Shown here one piece after another: positions 49,959 to 52,877 of a stretch of 52,877 bases of DNA. Where the stretch lies: assembly GCA_017554745.1 (NCBI GenBank), contig JAFZHS010000010.1, positions 1 to 52,877 on the forward strand, given 5' to 3'. The position numbers and the translations under genes are program-made. Numbering within the stretch: position 1 is the stretch's first letter; each line of letters begins with the position of its first letter. The notes beneath the pieces were generated by a model. That model saw only the letters and a program-made list of their open reading frames with translations. It searched no databases and had not been told where the DNA came from. Source of the DNA: Clostridiales bacterium. GTDB lineage: Bacteria; Bacillota; Clostridia; Saccharofermentanales; Saccharofermentanaceae.

Positions 49959-50618
49959 TCATTTTCTGCACAGGCAATGCAGGATCGTTCCGTCTTCCGG
50001 TCTGTATATTTTCCCCTTTTCGCAAAGGATAACTGCCATGCCTGCCCGGTCCGCGAACTGTATCAGATCATCTGATTCAAAAGCCTCCCAATAAATATCT
50101 GCATTGGCATACGGGAAGAATTTCCGGCCATCCAGGCAATTTGGATAATTCTCTTTCAGATAATTATAATCATGCGTCGAGAAACTGAGCAGACCGTCTG
50201 TCTTAAGGACCCTTTTGCATTCCGACAGATACCTGTTCTTTAACGCTTCCCCATAAAGCAGTCCGAGGGTCTGCGCCCAGATCAGCACAACATCAAAAGA
50301 CTCGTTAGGGAAATCCAGATGCTCTCCGTCGTAATCAAAAAATGAGATCTTATATCCTTTATCAGCAGAGAGTTGCTTTACGCGTGTTATTACTTCTTTT
50401 GAGATGTCGATCCCGACAACTTCGAAGCCAAGATCGCATAATGCAAACGCTTCGCGGCCCAAACCGCAGCCGATGTCCAATATTCTTGCGCCGGAAGGGA
50501 AGTGCCCCGCAACTGTTTTTTCCCATTCTTTTAATGCAGGATTCCAGTCCTGCATCTCATCAACGTTCTTGGTATCCTCATACCACTGTGAAACAATGTC
50601 ATCCATATTTATAACCAT
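49959..50618 (-). CDS. SAM-dependent methyltransferase
   Basis: A 219-aa class I methyltransferase: motif I ARILDIGCGLGREA (about 44-57), the acidic ribose contact VVGIDIS, and SFDVVLIWAQTLG for motif IV, followed by LSECKRVLKTDGLLSFS. The target is unknown. ATG 50618 has AAGGA 6 nt upstream and overlaps the preceding gene by 20 nt; ATG 50606 is the alternative. It is read with the CHAP-domain gene upstream. Confidence 0.87.
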   Translation of the reverse strand: MVINMDDIVSQWYEDTKNVDEMQDWNPALKEWEKTVAGHFPSGARILDIGCGLGREAFALCDLGFEVVGIDISKEVITRVKQLSADKGYKISFFDYDGEHLDFPNESFDVVLIWAQTLGLLYGEALKNRYLSECKRVLKTDGLLSFSTHDYNYLKENYPNCLDGRKFFPYANADIYWEAFESDDLIQFADRAGMAVILCEKGKIYRPEDGTILHCLCRK

Positions 50619-51117
50619 CCGGAATCCTTATAAATGCGCGGATATGCTCATCCACAGGCCGCTCGATGATCACTGACCTGTTATTAACATTTCCTTCGGC
50701 GGCGAGGATGGTATTCTCACGCTTTTCGATTACTATACCGATGTGGTCGTGTTCCATGTTCTCGAAAACACGGTCATAAAGAACAATGTCTCCCGGCTCA
50801 GGAATAAAGTCCGCAACACCTTTGTAGTATCCAATCTGCGGATTGCCAAGAGCAAATTCTTCCCACGCGATGCAGCCTGCCAAATGACATGTCCTGCATT
50901 CGTTCGGACGGATCGGAATATCGAAGCCCGCTTCCGTTATGCAGTAATAAACGAAAGCCGCGCACCACAGACCGTCAGCTTCTTCCAGCGTCCACTTAGG
51001 GAACAACTGAATGATCGGACCCAGGTTAGACTCTTTGCCTTCTTCAAAACCATGGAAAGGAGTCCGCGCCTTTTCTTCTGCTATTTCTGCCAAAAAAGTT
51101 CTTGTTAATCTCATCAT
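50599..51117 (-). CDS. CHAP-domain (NlpC/P60-like) protein without signal peptide
   Basis: A 172-aa protein with the CHAP/cysteine amidase pattern: LWCAAFVYYCITEAGF with the likely catalytic cysteine, then PGDIVLYDRVF and EHDHIGIVIEKREN with the likely histidine, and ILAAEGN after it. CHAP enzymes usually cut peptidoglycan peptides, yet no signal sequence or wall-binding domain is present, so the substrate is probably cytosolic or the protein exits otherwise. Close in layout to small intracellular CHAP proteins of clostridia. Confidence 0.8.
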   Translation of the reverse strand: MMRLTRTFLAEIAEEKARTPFHGFEEGKESNLGPIIQLFPKWTLEEADGLWCAAFVYYCITEAGFDIPIRPNECRTCHLAGCIAWEEFALGNPQIGYYKGVADFIPEPGDIVLYDRVFENMEHDHIGIVIEKRENTILAAEGNVNNRSVIIERPVDEHIRAFIRIPDGYKYG

Positions 51118-51126
51118 GATAAAATA

Positions 51127-51456
51127 TTACTGTCTTATAAACTTGCTGTCTTTCTCTGCTTCATAATCAGAATCGGAAACATAGCGTTCCACTCTCATAT
51201 GAAGATCGTACTTTTCACGCAAAGCGGCTATCGTCTGCATCATCGGCGAGGAATGATGAATGTCTATTGCTTCCTGGCTTTCCCAAGCATCGATAAGCAA
51301 CACCGTCTCCGGATCTTTCACCGGGAAGAAATACTCATATCTGATATTGCCTGCTTCAGAACGGATCTTATCAGCGGTCCCGCTGCTCTCCATCTCTTCT
51401 GCAAACTTCCGGGCATTTCCGTTAGTTCCTGTGTAATACAAATTTACAATTATCAT
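51127..51456 (-). CDS. antibiotic-biosynthesis-monooxygenase (ABM) domain protein
   Basis: A 109-aa dimeric ferredoxin-like fold protein of the ABM/YgiN group, with the usual order: an N-terminal strand (MIIVNLYYTG), a helix (NARKFAEEME), then IRYEYFFPVKDPETVLLIDAWES and AIDIHHSSPMM with the typical histidine. Such proteins may oxidise quinols or reduce reactive compounds; substrate unknown. Lies 10 nt upstream of the CHAP gene on the same strand. Confidence 0.82.
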   Translation of the reverse strand: MIIVNLYYTGTNGNARKFAEEMESSGTADKIRSEAGNIRYEYFFPVKDPETVLLIDAWESQEAIDIHHSSPMMQTIAALREKYDLHMRVERYVSDSDYEAEKDSKFIRQ

Positions 51457-51475
51457 AACTTTTTATCTTAAAAAA

Positions 51476-51931
51476 TCATCGACGAAGACCAATCTCGTCC
51501 ATTCCGTAAACGTATCTGAATTCCAACAATTCCGAAGAGTCTTTCTCTTGGCCTTCAAGTTCTTCTTTCAAAGAATTGTTCTTATCTATAATGAAATAGA
51601 TTATCCGGCATCCATATTCCTTGGCCTTCGGCATAAAGCATTCTGCAACCCATTGGGTATCAATCGGATTGTCTTTAAAACCGTCACGGGTATCAGCCAC
51701 ATAATTACATCCGGGATGTTCTCTTATTACTTTGAGTGCGCACTCGAGAGGCTTTCTGTATTCTTCCAATTCGCAATACTTTTTCCAATGCACCAGAACA
51801 ACATTCTTATCCTCAACATAGAAAACATCACAAAACTCTGAAAGGTAGCATGCTTCATCTATCTTATCGAGAGTATCCTTAAGTTTTTCTGCAACGTGTA
51901 ATATCTCTAAATATTCTCTTGCGTCCATCAT
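51476..51931 (-). CDS. hypothetical protein, possible chimera with an HD-domain leader
   Basis: A 151-aa protein. The first 20 or so residues (MDAREYLEILHVAEKLKDTL) match the start of HD-domain phosphohydrolases, but the metal-binding HD part is absent. The rest (about 37-151; VVLVHWKKYCELEEYRKPLE, GCNYVADTRDGF, DTQWVAECFMPKAKEYG) is a STAS-like alpha/beta domain common as a stand-alone protein in clostridia. It could be a fusion through deletion or an inherited extension. No catalytic motif is apparent. Confidence 0.65.
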   Translation of the reverse strand: MMDAREYLEILHVAEKLKDTLDKIDEACYLSEFCDVFYVEDKNVVLVHWKKYCELEEYRKPLECALKVIREHPGCNYVADTRDGFKDNPIDTQWVAECFMPKAKEYGCRIIYFIIDKNNSLKEELEGQEKDSSELLEFRYVYGMDEIGLRR

Positions 51932-51962
51932 TATCCCTATATTTTAAAATTTTAAGCTCTTG

Positions 51963-52238
51963 TCATTCTTGTTCAATTAAGAACTCATATATCTCTTTAA
52001 TCAGTTTATCAGATTTTTGAGTTGTCTTACCAGGAATTGCCATGAGATAGATACCAGACCAATTATCGTAACTGATAAAAACATTCTGTTTCTTCATTCT
52101 TTCACTATATTTTGATTGAACGGTTTCCATAACTGCAGGAATGTCATTTTCATCAAGCTTGGGATTCTCACATGACAAACTCCCATTAGCTATTTTACAA
52201 AGCTTCCAACCATTAAATTCTTTAGAAACCGCTCCCAT
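51963..52238 (-). CDS. small hypothetical protein
   Basis: A 91-aa soluble protein with alternating charged helices and a short beta region (NVFISYDNWSGIYLMAIPGKT). No signal peptide or known motif. Its size and its place beside a membrane protein would fit an immunity-type protein, but this is only a possibility. It begins 4 nt after the stop of the upstream membrane-protein gene. Confidence 0.55.
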   Translation of the reverse strand: MGAVSKEFNGWKLCKIANGSLSCENPKLDENDIPAVMETVQSKYSERMKKQNVFISYDNWSGIYLMAIPGKTTQKSDKLIKEIYEFLIEQE

Positions 52239-52242
52239 TTGA

Positions 52243-52707
52243 CTATCCCAATGCAGAATAAAATATAAAATTCACAAATCCATAGATAATGTGGCATATT
52301 GTGAAAATCACGGTCGGAATGAGTGCTATCCAATTCTTCCTGTCTACCGCATATGAAATAAACGATAGACAAGGTGGAATGGTTAATAGCACAATCACAA
52401 TCGGATTAGTCTGCCCGCAATAATATAATATCCAGCCCGCGTAATATGCGGCAACCAGTATCAATGCAGAAACTATTAATTTTGATACCCTTACTGTTTT
52501 GATGTCTTTTCTTTTTAATACACAGATTGCTGCTACAAATGCCACCTGACATACACTTCCTATCCCGTCAACTATAGGTGTTACTGAATCAGATCGTAAT
52601 ATATCATTAGGTGCAGGTACGCCAAACCATATGAAATTTGGTATCATTATCACCAGAAATAACAATAATCCCCAGTAATCAAATCCAAACTTATATTTCT
52701 TAAACAT
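52243..52707 (-). CDS. hypothetical membrane protein
   Basis: A 154-aa protein with five hydrophobic segments (about 11-28, 48-64, 75-92, 102-118 and 128-148). The first includes LLLFLVIMIPNFIWFGVP. No transporter or enzyme motif seen. Loops are short and basic on the inside (KRKDIKTVRVSK). Base composition is AT-rich compared with the 40-48 kb region. Confidence 0.7.
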   Translation of the reverse strand: MFKKYKFGFDYWGLLLFLVIMIPNFIWFGVPAPNDILRSDSVTPIVDGIGSVCQVAFVAAICVLKRKDIKTVRVSKLIVSALILVAAYYAGWILYYCGQTNPIVIVLLTIPPCLSFISYAVDRKNWIALIPTVIFTICHIIYGFVNFIFYSALG

Positions 52708-52744
52708 ATTCTCTCAGTATATTAAAAAATTATCATCCAACGTC

Positions 52745-52876
52745 TCAATAGTATTCTTTACGGATATTTCTCATAAGAGCCCATACATTATCTCCGAAAT
52801 TGCTTAGAATTACAGATATCATATCCTTATCGGGATTGTATTCGGCGATAGCACTAACTCCGGGATCACACCCCTG
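52745..52876 (-). CDS. C-terminal end of a beta-lactamase-family serine hydrolase (partial)
   Basis: Reading in from the right edge on the minus strand, 43 codons (QGCDPGVSAIAEYNPDKD... VILSNFGDNVWALM... IRKEYY) end in TGA. GCDPGVSA, the YNPDKD turn and the VILSN strand are typical of the last strands of class C beta-lactamase/penicillin-binding-like hydrolases. The active-site part lies outside the window. Confidence 0.6.
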   Translation of the reverse strand, partial: QGCDPGVSAIAEYNPDKDMISVILSNFGDNVWALMRNIRKEYY

Positions 52877-52877
52877 C

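Overview
This window looks like chromosome of an anaerobic, monoderm member of the Bacillota, probably class Clostridia and probably a gut or rumen plant-fibre degrader. The grounds are the Tn916-type integrase, a YesM/YesN two-component system, AGGAGG ribosome binding sites, consensus TTGACA/TATAAT promoters, a fused FeoA-FeoB with a small Cys-rich partner, and GH43 and GH3 glycosidases. This is inference from gene content. I saw no rRNA or tRNA gene. Base composition varies: about 5.6-13.2 kb is clearly GC-richer than either side.

Layout. (1) 0-0.7 kb: a possible gene end and trmO, whose short 5' leader hairpin recurs at 49.7 kb. (2) 0.87-5.5 kb: a small integrative mobilizable element: about 1 kb of structured non-coding DNA, a candidate oriT, a short helix-turn-helix protein, MobC, a MOBP relaxase, Xis and a tyrosine integrase. 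(3) 5.6-13.2 kb, GC-rich: a low-molecular-weight phosphatase gene broken by an amber codon, two paralogous lipoproteins, a DUF1294-metallophosphoesterase fusion, a PD-(D/E)XK-like protein beside a 64-bp tandem repeat, a type-B carboxylesterase, an Rrf2 regulator and a membrane lipase. (4) 13.2-18.6 kb: a complete MoxR-DUF58-VWA-VWA-TPR (Bat-type) operon. (5) 18.8-20.3 kb: a sodium:amino-acid symporter.

(6) 20.5-32.7 kb: a sugar-sensing and uptake region, all on the minus strand. A membrane-anchored periplasmic-binding-protein sensor, a YesM-type kinase and a YesN/AraC-type response regulator are followed by a lipoprotein sugar-binding protein, an acyltransferase, and a second sugar-binding protein with one ATPase and two different permeases. 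The order matches the three-component xylose sensors described in clostridia (XylFII-LytS-YesN), so the kinase module probably controls the transporter. (7) 32.8-36.8 kb: a DUF2130 protein, a candidate type I toxin with a convergent small RNA, a VWA protein and a macro-domain protein. (8) 37-38.4 kb: a membrane GT2 glycosyltransferase. (9) 38.5-41.2 kb: FeoAB and its small partner under two tandem promoters, each with a palindrome filling its spacer. (10) 41.2-46.2 kb: a YdcF-like membrane protein and GH43 and GH3 glycosidases. (11) 46.2-52.9 kb: small housekeeping and hypothetical genes (GNAT, dcd, dihydrouridine synthase, MazG-like, methyltransferase, CHAP, monooxygenase) and the end of a beta-lactamase-family gene.

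The least explained signals are regulatory or structural: paired inverted-repeat elements of equal length in several intergenic regions, the shared leader hairpin, the duplicated feo promoter-operator, the toxin/RNA locus, and the structured non-coding part of the mobile element.
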